DNA from: CAYVZU01 sp964455935
GTDB taxonomy: Bacteria; Fibrobacterota; CAYVZU01
Direction: 5' to 3'
DNA: 12,910 nt
Assembly: GCA_964455935.1 (NCBI GenBank)
Contig: CAYVZU010000116.1
Location: 1-12,910 of the forward strand
Shown here: piece by piece, positions 1 to 7,371 of the stretch
Numbering within the stretch: position 1 is the stretch's first letter
Layout of the letters: every line of letters begins with the position of its first letter
Program-made: the position numbers and the translations under genes
Notes under the pieces: model-generated
The model's database searches: none
What the model saw: only the letters and a program-made list of their open reading frames with translations
Told to the model about the DNA's origin: nothing

Positions 1-49
1 AGGGTATGAAATACACCCTTTTCTTAGTGTCCACCAAATCGGGGAAGGC

Positions 50-736
50 TCACTCTGTCTTGATGCGCTTGAGCAACTCGCTTGCTGGTTCGGGCTTGTT
101 TTGCCTCCGCCATTCTTTAGTCAGCTTCCCCTCAAACGCCCACTTGAGTACTGCTTGCCGGTAGGTCTTGAGCTGCTCTTTAGCCTTCTTAAGTGAAGCG
201 GTGCCTGCATCAAGGTCGGAGAAAAGCTCTTCGATTTTAGCAACAATGCGGTGTTGCTCAGCGAGAGGAGGAAGGGGAAATGGATGGTGGTCAATGAACT
301 CCGGTGGAACACGCTTCTGGCCAACCGCCCCGCGCATTTCCCTTTCCGCAGGTTTCCGAAAGCGAACTTGGCGAATGAAATGGTGAAGATATTTGTTGTT
401 GACTACAGGTGTAGGGCGAAGGACATGGAATTCGGTTGAGCCAAACCCTATACCATTGCTGAGATCCCGCGCGATTGCCGATTTGCCGTTCTCCATGCAA
501 GGGGTAATCTTCGCAAATATCACATCGCCATTCGCGAAACTGGTGTAACCCTTCAGACAACTGGAGAATTCTCTTTTCTCCTGAAAAGCTATTTCTCCAG
601 CTATAGCATCAACCGCGGCCATTGGTACGAATGCAACGTGCATATTGCCTTGGTAGGCACCTTTGGCGGGTCTTGCCGGATTGAGTTCGACAATGCGGCC
701 AATCGGGACTATTGTCCAGCTCTTAGGAAGGTTCAT
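50..736 (-). CDS. hsdS: Type I restriction-modification specificity subunit, half-length (HsdS)
   Basis: DNA-recognition subunit of a type I restriction-modification complex; it directs HsdM and HsdR to the target sequence. The 228 residues hold one target-recognition domain (about 1-150, opening with LPKSWTIVPIGRIVELN, the usual HsdS entry) followed by the conserved helical spacer (about 154-215, with PLPPLAEQHRIVAKIEELF and AFEGKLTKEWR). A usual HsdS is about 400-450 residues with two recognition domains, so this is half-size. It ends with a TGA soon after the first spacer helix; in the 49 bases that follow no frame continues an HsdS sequence, so a simple frameshift is not evident. The ATG lies 3 nt after the stop of the cyclase-like gene, with AGGTGG about 10 nt upstream. 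Half-size HsdS proteins can act as dimers; truncation is the alternative. Family call is firm, full function is not. Confidence 0.9.
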   Translation of the reverse strand: MNLPKSWTIVPIGRIVELNPARPAKGAYQGNMHVAFVPMAAVDAIAGEIAFQEKREFSSCLKGYTSFANGDVIFAKITPCMENGKSAIARDLSNGIGFGSTEFHVLRPTPVVNNKYLHHFIRQVRFRKPAEREMRGAVGQKRVPPEFIDHHPFPLPPLAEQHRIVAKIEELFSDLDAGTASLKKAKEQLKTYRQAVLKWAFEGKLTKEWRRQNKPEPASELLKRIKTE

Positions 737-739
737 GCG

Positions 740-1573
740 CTACAAACCACCTAACCTGCTGAACTGCGGAAAATGCGAACCGATATTGATTAGCGCCTTT
801 TGCGCGAGATATGGCACGTCATATTCGTCGTCTTTAAAGAACTGACTGAATTTGGCATTATGGTATTCGGCCAACCAGCGATATTTGTCAACAATTCTCG
901 GGAAACCCATGTGCGCCTGCAGCTTTTTCAGAATCTCCCTCTTATGATCACACAAACCATCCAGTTCATCTATGCCTTCCTCGGCAAGGAAGTGGAGGTA
1001 GTCTACAAAGCATTCCCCGTCCGGCGACTTCATGAGGAAGTCATGCTTTTTAAAGTCCGCTTGGTTGCCAAAGTATGTTTCTTCATCGGCCAGAATTTCT
1101 GGCAGTAGCGTTTTATCAACTAGGATACGAGGATAGACCGCCATTTGCTCCAAGTTGAATGCGTTTACTACACCCTGACTGAATATCATCCTGGCATTCT
1201 CAAAATGACGTCCCCGTGTGAAACCACCGCGCAGGAAGATGCCTTCGAAAGATAGGTAGAGTTGGATGAAAGCCAATTCGTATAACATGTAGAATACGTT
1301 GTCCGGCGTGTTTTCACAAGAAAGGGAAATGCAATCCGAAAAGGATTTTGCAGTAAAGTCCTTTCCATGCTGGTCGTGCAAAATATCTAGGATGTGGGCA
1401 ATATTGCTGTCAATTGCGCTGATCGCACGAAGCGCCTCCTGTTCGTCCTGCATAACAAGCGTCTTGAATCCGAGAATGTCCAGGAAGGCAACCAGCCTGA
1501 CGGGGAAGGTCGGTGCCATTTGCGTGATATCTATTGTGGCCATAACGCAGGAAGTGTCCAAGCCATTGGTCAC
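740..1573 (-). CDS. Class III nucleotide-cyclase-like protein (FLDILGF family)
   Basis: A 277-residue soluble protein resembling the catalytic fold of class III nucleotidyl cyclases. Seen: FLDILGF at 30-36 matches the F-x-D-I-x-G-F metal-binding strand (D32); FSD at 78-80 supplies a plausible second metal Asp (D80); FLRGGFTRG at 113-121 resembles the RIGIHTG strand; and GVVNAFNLEQMAVYPRILVD near 134-153 resembles the G-x-x-VN-x-A-x-R-L-E...A-x-P-x-x-I-x-V segment. The Arg expected four residues after the VN Asn is not obvious, so activity or nucleotide choice may differ from classical adenylate cyclases. Known: bacterial cyclases of this fold include the uridylate and cytidylate cyclases of Pycsar phage defence. 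Inferred: it could make a cyclic-nucleotide signal. Start: GTG overlapping the preceding stop as GTGA, with GAGG 6 nt upstream; an ATG at 1543 is the alternative and leaves FLDILGF intact. No membrane segment is seen. Confidence 0.7.
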   Translation of the reverse strand: MTNGLDTSCVMATIDITQMAPTFPVRLVAFLDILGFKTLVMQDEQEALRAISAIDSNIAHILDILHDQHGKDFTAKSFSDCISLSCENTPDNVFYMLYELAFIQLYLSFEGIFLRGGFTRGRHFENARMIFSQGVVNAFNLEQMAVYPRILVDKTLLPEILADEETYFGNQADFKKHDFLMKSPDGECFVDYLHFLAEEGIDELDGLCDHKREILKKLQAHMGFPRIVDKYRWLAEYHNAKFSQFFKDDEYDVPYLAQKALINIGSHFPQFSRLGGL

Positions 1574-2286
1574 GCCACCCTCGCCACAGGCGTTTCTTTA
1601 TACGATTTGCCATTCAATATTGATCCCGCCTTCTTTTTGTTCTTCCCCCCCCATTGCTTGAAGAAGAAAGGTAATCGCGCCTTCTGGCATTGCTTATGAA
1701 TCTCTACCACCCATTCCTGCTTCAATTGTCTCGGTGTTCTACCACTCTCGCCTCCAACAATCACCCAATCAATGCCCGCCAAATTAAGCTCGCCGAGTGA
1801 GCCAATGAGCGGCTCGCAGGAAAGAAATTTAAGGTGTGCGCCACATTTCTTGAGTAAGTCAATTCTACCAAGAACCGAACTGTCTTCAACTGTAACCCCC
1901 ATCCAGATATTCGGGGACCAGTCAAGCTTTGATGAATGCTTGAGCAGAATGTCGGCTCGCTTGGTAAGTACTTGAAAGACGTGCTGAGGATTTTCGTTCA
2001 TCACTTTGAAAACCTTTTGTATGAACGATAAGGGTACGTCTTTATGGAAAAGGTCGCTCATGGAGTCAACGAAAACAAGTTTTGGCTTCTTCCAGAAGTA
2101 GGGAATACACAATGCATTTTCGTGCAGGGTGAGATCAAAGCCGTTCCTGTATTTCTCCAGGCCCATGCCTTTGAGGCGCCTGGTCATAACCTCTGCGTAG
2201 CAGAATTTACACCCGGCCGTAATCTTCGTACACCCGGTGGTCGGGTTCCAGGTCATTTCGGTCCATTCAATGGATGATTGTGCCAT
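1570..2286 (-). CDS. Three-Cys-motif protein, phage Gp37/Gp68 family (DUF5131)
   Basis: The opening IEWTEMTWNPTTGCTKITAG (6-25) is the signature of the DUF5131 / phage Gp37-Gp68 family. Three cysteines, C19, C26 and C29, form C-x6-C-x2-C followed by YAE, which resembles a radical-SAM iron-sulfur cluster motif with wider spacing than the classical CxxxCxxC. Further family blocks are FVDSMSDLFHKDVP (about 72-85), FQVLTKRADIL, GVTVED, FLSCEPLIG, WVIVGGESG and FFFKQWGG. The protein is 238 residues, about family length. No substrate is established. Its natural partner is TcmP, encoded 1 nt upstream (TAG, one base, ATG), with AAGGA 6 nt before the ATG; its own TGA overlaps the GTG of the cyclase-like gene. 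Chemistry on a nucleic acid or protein is conceivable but unproven. Confidence 0.9.
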   Translation of the reverse strand: MAQSSIEWTEMTWNPTTGCTKITAGCKFCYAEVMTRRLKGMGLEKYRNGFDLTLHENALCIPYFWKKPKLVFVDSMSDLFHKDVPLSFIQKVFKVMNENPQHVFQVLTKRADILLKHSSKLDWSPNIWMGVTVEDSSVLGRIDLLKKCGAHLKFLSCEPLIGSLGELNLAGIDWVIVGGESGRTPRQLKQEWVVEIHKQCQKARLPFFFKQWGGKNKKKAGSILNGKSYKETPVARVA

Positions 2287-2287
2287 A

Positions 2288-3127
2288 CTACATCCTTTTC
2301 CGGATTACATCGTTCGCTATCTTAAGCCCGGCATCATTGTCTGTTGCCAGAACAAAATGATACATGGGGGAGTTCTTGCTGTTCTTGAGTATGAATGGCT
2401 TGGATACGTGCTTAAAAATCGTTTGTAGTTGTTTTGAATACAGATCGCCAGCGACTTGAATTGCGTTCTCCACTTTCTCTATTTCGTTATCGTCAAAGAG
2501 TGAAGTCTGCGGCTTTGGGACATAGAAGTGTCTCCTGATTTCCTCATAAGGAAGCCCAAGAAACAGTTGCAGCCTTGTTGCCCATGCTTCGTCAATAGTT
2601 CCATCTTGCGTGAGCATCCGGTTAACGCCAACGCCGGTTGGGACCAGTATCCACAGGTCAATGCCCCGGCCTTTGAGTGGTGCTATGGAACTCCATTCGA
2701 GCTGCATGCCGTATGGATCGATATACACCAACCCACGGCAGTAGCTGTTTTCGGGTCGCGCCATATAACCAGCAAAATCCACCAGTTTTTGATTGCAGTC
2801 GCCTTCAAGGACAAAGACGTCTTTTCCGGCGAATTCGCTTTTTACCAGCTTTTGTAGTTGTCCAAGGCATTTGGGGCATTTCTCGACGAAGTAGTAGCCT
2901 TCAAAGGGTTTTGGTTCAGATATGCTGAGAATGCGCCTGGCAGCCCCGGCAACGACCTCAAAGGCCTCATCTTCATGGGTTTGGACAATGTCGCCAGAAC
3001 CGGCGAAGCCATCAAAATAAAGTGGCCGGAGATACGGATACCTATTCATTATGGTCAAATAGGCTTTTGCGTAGTCTTCAACAATTTCGAGCTTCTTTTG
3101 CGTCCAATCCCCGCCGAACACATTCAT
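2288..3127 (-). CDS. tcmP: Three-Cys-motif partner protein TcmP
   Basis: A 279-residue protein of the three-Cys-motif partner family, so called because its gene sits beside a DUF5131/Gp37-Gp68 three-Cys gene, as here. It has a methyltransferase-like Rossmann layout: YFDGFAGSG at 37-45 resembles the SAM-binding motif I, YFVEKCPKC at 79-87 follows in the second-strand position, VLEGDC at 106-111 is consistent with the next strand end, and LVYIDPYG at 133-140 matches the DPPY-type motif IV of amino-methyltransferases in the altered form DPYG. A C-terminal block SPMYHFVLATDNDAGLKIAND is typical of the family. The start ATG is 4 nt after the HTH gene stop, with GAGGA about 9 nt upstream. Methyl transfer is suggested by the fold but the acceptor is unknown. 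Its place between hsdR and hsdS is unusual. Confidence 0.9.
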   Translation of the reverse strand: MNVFGGDWTQKKLEIVEDYAKAYLTIMNRYPYLRPLYFDGFAGSGDIVQTHEDEAFEVVAGAARRILSISEPKPFEGYYFVEKCPKCLGQLQKLVKSEFAGKDVFVLEGDCNQKLVDFAGYMARPENSYCRGLVYIDPYGMQLEWSSIAPLKGRGIDLWILVPTGVGVNRMLTQDGTIDEAWATRLQLFLGLPYEEIRRHFYVPKPQTSLFDDNEIEKVENAIQVAGDLYSKQLQTIFKHVSKPFILKNSKNSPMYHFVLATDNDAGLKIANDVIRKRM

Positions 3128-3131
3128 GTTG

Positions 3132-3374
3132 TCATGTCCTCTGCAAAGCGAGCCAATGCTCCGCCGGCTTGCCGAATGATGTTTCCAGCGCGCCTGCCAC
3201 TTTCTTCGAAACGGTGCCGCTGCCGGAAAGCAATCTCTCTATTTGACACAGGGTTAAGCCGGAAAACCGTGATAGGTCATTTTTCGACCAACTCCGCATT
3301 TCCAATTGTTCCAGCAGCTCTTCCCGGATTCCATGCAAGACATACGGCCTTGCACCATGGCCTTTCGCTGTCAC
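3132..3374 (-). CDS. Short HigA-like HTH (XRE family) protein
   Basis: An 80-residue DNA-binding protein. Residues about 13-77 carry a helix-turn-helix of the HigA/VapI type: VLHGIREELLEQLEMRSWSK, then NDLSRFSGLTLCQIERLLSG as the HTH, and the late block KVAGALETSFGKPAEHWLALQ, which matches the (S/T)-x-x-x-WLxLQ ending of HigA antitoxins. The chain stops right after that block and is shorter than usual HigA proteins (about 95-105). The start is GTG, overlapping the TGA of hsdR as GTGA, with AAAGG about 8 nt upstream. No HigB-like toxin lies beside it: the next genes are hsdR and tcmP. It may regulate the operon in the manner of a restriction controller protein, or be an orphan antitoxin. The HTH call is good; the role is inferred. 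Confidence 0.82.
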   Translation of the reverse strand: MTAKGHGARPYVLHGIREELLEQLEMRSWSKNDLSRFSGLTLCQIERLLSGSGTVSKKVAGALETSFGKPAEHWLALQRT

Positions 3375-6127
3375 GCTGCCAACCTTTCATTCATCTCCTC
3401 CAAAATTCCATCCAAACCATTGCCAAAAAGCTTCCAGGCTTTGCCCAGGCCGCCGGCTTCGGCAAAGGGGCTCAGATCAAAATCATCCCTGGCCATATGC
3501 ATGGAGGTCACAACATGGTCTTTGATCATGCGCAGCCATAGCATTTGCTCTTCCGTAAATTTGGGCGCGTTGCCTTTGTGCTTGTCCATGACCCAGGTTT
3601 GGAAATTCCGGTTTACAGTCGAGTCGTAGGGCGTTAAAACAGAATCAATCTCCAAAACGCGGCGCACCAGCGAGACAAGGGCAATTAATTCTGTCTCGGG
3701 CCGCTTGCCGGTTACATTTTCAATGCGTTCGTAAGCCTGCCAAACGGCAAAAGGGGCAAGGCTTGGCCTGTTTGCGCGGATGGCTTCGAGTAACTCGGTT
3801 ATCATGTGGTATGTCAGTTCCCTGCGGCGGTACGGCTGATCGTAGAAAATACGCAAGGCAACAATCTTGTCGCGGTTCTCCGCAATGAAGGCCTTAAAAT
3901 CTTGGATGGTTTTTTCTGCGTTATCTTTTGACTGGGCTTCGAAACCTGCGAATGTAACCTTATCCATATTCACCACGTCAATAATCTGCTCGTGGGCTTT
4001 TCTGGCATTCTCCACAAAATCGCGGAGCTTTGGATTTTCAAAAACCTTTGTTGCGGCCATTGCCGCCTTATCCTGAACCTGTTTGATTTGCTCACCAGTG
4101 GGCTCCAGATCCTTTTGCACATCGAATTCGGCCCGTGCTTTCTCTGTGTTCTTGTCCGGATCAAAGGCGTCGAACAAGTCATGGATTACGTCAGAAATGG
4201 ACTTCCCGCCGCTTTGCTCGGTGAAGGCTTTCTTCTCCGGAGCTTCCAATTGGTTATTGAGGCGGGCAAGGCGGTTTGCCAAGGAGGTTAATGTGTCTTC
4301 GTCGCGGTTTCCCAGAATCACGTTCAACATCAAATCTTTGAGTGGCACGGTCTTCTTGCGCTCTAAAGGCCTGCTGTCTGTCTTTACTGATTTGCAAACG
4401 CCTGCTGCATCCACAATTACGAAATGAGTTTTGTTCCCGTTTGCGCTGGGTGTCACCTTCCGCAAATCGTCGGAGCCAAGCACGCGAGTGCCGCGGCCTT
4501 TCATTTGCTCGAAGTAGTTGCGCGATTTCACGTCACGCATGAAAAGCAGGACTTCAATGGCCTTTACATCGGTTCCGGTGGCAATCATATCCACAGTCAC
4601 CGCAATTCGCGGGTAATAGGCAGTACGAAACGCCTGCAATACTGATTTGGGGTCGTCCGCGGCGTAGGTGACCTTTTTGCAGAAATCGTTGCCCTCGCCA
4701 AATTCTTCCCGCGCAATTTGGATAATGTCGTCGGCATGGCTATCGGTCTTGGCAAAGATAAGGGTTTTGGGTACTTCCGTGCGATCTGGGAATATGTCGG
4801 TTTTCAATTTGTCGCGATATGCCCGGACAATTTGCCGAATTTGGCTTGGGTTGACAATATCCCGATCAAGCTCCCTGGCGGTATAAGCCACGTCCTCATC
4901 AACCTGAGCCCAGCGCTTGCGCCGGGTTTTTCTGCAACGAAAATCCACGTACTCCTTGGCGTTGATCTTGGAGCCTTGCTTGGTGATTTCGGTTTCGATA
5001 GTGTATTCATCGTAAGGCACGTTGACGCCATCGGCCACCGCATCTTCGTGCGAGTATTCGGACACCACGTTTTCATTGAAGAACCCAAACGTACGCGAAT
5101 CGGGCGTTGCGGTAAGGCCGATTAGGAATGCGTCGAAGTAATCCAATACCTGTTTCCAGATATTATAAATGGACCGGTGGCATTCATCCACAATAATAAA
5201 ATCGAAGAATTCCGGCGGGTATTGGCTGTTGTATACAACCTCTTTGGGATCTTCCGTTTGGAAGCGCACTTCATTTAGGGAAGTTTCTTCCGCACTTTGG
5301 TCCAGTTCCTCACCCCGAAGGATGGAATACATGCGCTGAATGGTGCTGATGCACACCTGACTGGATTTGTCGATAAAGTTGGACGAAAGGCGTTGCACAA
5401 CGTACAGCTCTGTAAATTTCCTTTGGTCATCAACCGGGGTATAGGCCTGGAATTCCTGTTCCGCCTGTTCGCCCAAGTTCTTGGTATCGACCAGGAAAAG
5501 CACCCGTTTGGCTTTGGCGTGTTTTAAAAGCCGGTAAACCGAAGTAATGGCCATGTAGGTTTTGCCGCTGCCCGTGGCCATTTGGACAAGTGCCTTTGGG
5601 CGGTTGTCTGCGAAGGATGTTTCCAAGTTGCGGATTGCGCGTTCCTGGCATTTGCGAAGGCCCGCGGGGTCCAGTTCCGGCAGAGATTGAAGACGTTTGC
5701 GCAAGGGGTCCTGGTTTTTCAGCCATTCCTGCAATGTTTCTGGCTTGGGAAAAGAGAAGATTTCACGCGCCCTTGGTTTTGGGTCGCGGTTGTCCGTGAA
5801 ATGGGTTTCTATACCGGTGCTTTCGAATACAAAGGGAAGTTTGTTTCGGTGGATCTTCACGAATTTGAAGCCGCTGGTGGCGTATCTGCCGGATTGGTCC
5901 TCGACCACCGTTAATAGTGCGCCCTCTTTTTTGGCCTCGATTACGCCGACCGGTTCACGGTCCACAAACAAGGCGTAGTCCACCGGCCCGGTGTCGGTGG
6001 GGTATTCGCAAATAGCAATGCCCAGCGACTCGGAAGGATTGACGCCTTTCATAGACTGCACCGCCCAACCCGCGTCTTTGAGCATGCGGTCGATATTTTG
6101 ACGGGCTTTGGATTCGGGGGTGGTCAT
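3371..6127 (-). CDS. hsdR: Type I restriction enzyme, R (motor/nuclease) subunit
   Basis: ATP-driven DNA translocase and endonuclease of a type I restriction complex, 918 residues, full-length for the EcoEI-like group. N-terminal nuclease: D50 (in PVDYALF) and E64-x-K66 (GVIEAKKEG) form the PD-(D/E)xK core. Superfamily 2 motor: Q161 in RKCQERAI (Q motif), MATGSGKT 183-190 (Walker A), DECH 314-317 (Walker B), LTATP 338-342 (motif III), ATGTDV near 516-521 (motif V) and QMKGRGTR 541-548 (motif VI). The C-terminal third (about 640-900) fits the EcoEI-type helical domain that docks on HsdM/HsdS. All catalytic motifs look intact. ATG start is 7 nt after the upstream stop; the ribosome-binding site is weak (GAATGAAG), which suggests coupling to the upstream gene. 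It overlaps the next gene by GTGA. Confidence 0.97.
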   Translation of the reverse strand: MTTPESKARQNIDRMLKDAGWAVQSMKGVNPSESLGIAICEYPTDTGPVDYALFVDREPVGVIEAKKEGALLTVVEDQSGRYATSGFKFVKIHRNKLPFVFESTGIETHFTDNRDPKPRAREIFSFPKPETLQEWLKNQDPLRKRLQSLPELDPAGLRKCQERAIRNLETSFADNRPKALVQMATGSGKTYMAITSVYRLLKHAKAKRVLFLVDTKNLGEQAEQEFQAYTPVDDQRKFTELYVVQRLSSNFIDKSSQVCISTIQRMYSILRGEELDQSAEETSLNEVRFQTEDPKEVVYNSQYPPEFFDFIIVDECHRSIYNIWKQVLDYFDAFLIGLTATPDSRTFGFFNENVVSEYSHEDAVADGVNVPYDEYTIETEITKQGSKINAKEYVDFRCRKTRRKRWAQVDEDVAYTARELDRDIVNPSQIRQIVRAYRDKLKTDIFPDRTEVPKTLIFAKTDSHADDIIQIAREEFGEGNDFCKKVTYAADDPKSVLQAFRTAYYPRIAVTVDMIATGTDVKAIEVLLFMRDVKSRNYFEQMKGRGTRVLGSDDLRKVTPSANGNKTHFVIVDAAGVCKSVKTDSRPLERKKTVPLKDLMLNVILGNRDEDTLTSLANRLARLNNQLEAPEKKAFTEQSGGKSISDVIHDLFDAFDPDKNTEKARAEFDVQKDLEPTGEQIKQVQDKAAMAATKVFENPKLRDFVENARKAHEQIIDVVNMDKVTFAGFEAQSKDNAEKTIQDFKAFIAENRDKIVALRIFYDQPYRRRELTYHMITELLEAIRANRPSLAPFAVWQAYERIENVTGKRPETELIALVSLVRRVLEIDSVLTPYDSTVNRNFQTWVMDKHKGNAPKFTEEQMLWLRMIKDHVVTSMHMARDDFDLSPFAEAGGLGKAWKLFGNGLDGILEEMNERLAA

Positions 6128-6134
6128 TTGAACT

Positions 6135-7142
6135 TCATTCTTTCAGGTAGTGTGGACCGTACCCAACTGTTGCGGCAATCCAATCAGGCAACTTGTCCAA
6201 AACTTCATCAACCGTAGCCCAGGTTAAGTGATTTATCTGGTTCGTGTCAAAATGAACTTTTCCGATCTCGTCCTTTTTAACAATGTGAATTACTGGAATT
6301 CCAAGCCCTTTTGCGAAACCCGCTTCGTAATAGACACCTTCGCAATTGCCCGTGAATTCCGCAGCGAGAAAACGTGCTTTTCTGATTCCGGAAATGATTC
6401 TGTTTGTAACGTTTTCGTTGTGATATTCCTTATCAACTCTATCAGCTCGCCAACCGGCACGCTCAATTGCGCCCTTTATAGACTCGTACAATTCATCAAA
6501 GCCCTGGAACTTCATCGCCACGAAACATGTATCACTATCCCGGTTTGGTAATAAACCTTCAAGGAATTCCCATCCTGAAGCAGAGATTTTGCCATTTACA
6601 ATGAAGCCTTTTTTCACGGTAAGATAGTCGTTGTAGAAAAGGAGGAACTCTGATTCGTTTTTGAGCCAGCACTGGCCGAGAATGCTCAGGAGTTCAGAAT
6701 CGAGACAATTCCCATCATCGTCAACAAGCATGCTCAAAGTGCCCTGGGTGTAAACCATTTGTGTTAGACAATTAGGTTTTCCGAATTCTTCACCGATGCC
6801 AGGCGTCTTGTTTGCAAGGTATGCAAGTAGGCGGTTGGCCTTTTCGAGAAACGGTGGTGATGTCAAGTTCTTCAATGTCTTCACGTGGTCATTCGTTAAA
6901 AGGAAATCTTTATGGTAAACAGTCTTTTCCCTTACCCAGCTGGAAAGCAGGTGGATTTTCTCCTCTCCCACCCATCGTTTGCAGGCATCATGAAATTGGC
7001 TTGCCTTTGCTATTGGATTTGTGTCTTGAAATTGGATGGAGAAAGACCCGCAACGGGGGCAATCGACCGACAAGTCGAACAAATGCCCTTGAACGTTGGC
7101 TATAACAGCGGCACAAACCGGACACGCAGTTGATTTTGCCAT
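6135..7142 (-). CDS. Zinc-ribbon protein with nucleoside 2-deoxyribosyltransferase/TIR-like domain
   Basis: First gene of the operon, 335 residues, apparently cytosolic. Residues 1-35 form a zinc ribbon: C7-x2-C10 and C28-x2-C31. The middle (40-200) is helical and unassigned. Residues about 204-325 carry a nucleoside 2-deoxyribosyltransferase-like, TIR-related domain: DTCFVAMKF 204-212 as the first strand, RVDKEYHNENVTNRI 235-249, ARFLAAEFTG 256-265, GVYYEAGFAKGLGIPVI 269-285 with E273 in the place of the catalytic Glu of this superfamily, and VHFDTNQINHLTW 296-308. Known members of the wider superfamily cleave nucleosides, nucleotides or NAD. Inference: a candidate effector that depletes a nucleotide, or a sensor for a nucleotide signal. 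ATG start with GAAGGG about 9 nt upstream. The exact substrate cannot be read from sequence. Base composition is clearly AT-rich here. Confidence 0.78.
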   Translation of the reverse strand: MAKSTACPVCAAVIANVQGHLFDLSVDCPRCGSFSIQFQDTNPIAKASQFHDACKRWVGEEKIHLLSSWVREKTVYHKDFLLTNDHVKTLKNLTSPPFLEKANRLLAYLANKTPGIGEEFGKPNCLTQMVYTQGTLSMLVDDDGNCLDSELLSILGQCWLKNESEFLLFYNDYLTVKKGFIVNGKISASGWEFLEGLLPNRDSDTCFVAMKFQGFDELYESIKGAIERAGWRADRVDKEYHNENVTNRIISGIRKARFLAAEFTGNCEGVYYEAGFAKGLGIPVIHIVKKDEIGKVHFDTNQINHLTWATVDEVLDKLPDWIAATVGYGPHYLKE

Positions 7143-7167
7143 GAATCAATTCCCTTCTTGGCTGAAT

Positions 7168-7371
7168 CTACCCCGCCTGGTCGGTAATCCAGCACTGGTC
7201 CGGCTCCAGACCAAACGGGCCAAGCAGATACTCCCGAAGTCCTGCGCCGGATTCCAGCCTGCGAACTTGGGTTCCGTCGAAGTAAACTTCTTCACCAAAG
7301 GGCTGAAGGTTATCGGCAATGGGAATCAATCGCCTTTTGCCACCAGTTCGGCCCCCGGTTCCGGAGGTATA
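7168..7371 (-). pseudogene. Protein-like 67-codon frame, probable gene remnant
   Basis: A frame open from just after a TAA (7372-7374) to a TAG at 7168-7170. Its translation looks like real protein, including RLIPIADNLQPFGEEVYFDG and LREYLLGPFGLEPDQCWITD, but it has no ATG or GTG with a ribosome-binding site; only a TTG at about 7329 could start it, and the purine run is too close. It ends 25 nt before the zinc-ribbon gene, where an upstream operon gene would end. It overlaps, in another frame, the HTH fragment at 7310-7546. I do not recognise the family. Best read as the 3-prime end of a gene whose front has been lost by deletion or frameshift. Confidence 0.35.

Noticed and set aside
1..38. 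Possible start of a gene after hsdS (GTG at 38, reading VDTKKRVYFIP)
   Set aside because: Only about a dozen codons are in the window and there is no clear ribosome-binding site.
2858..3541. Plus-strand open frame of 227 codons crossing three minus-strand genes
   Set aside because: It lies opposite tcmP, the HTH gene and the end of hsdR, all of which have recognised motifs.
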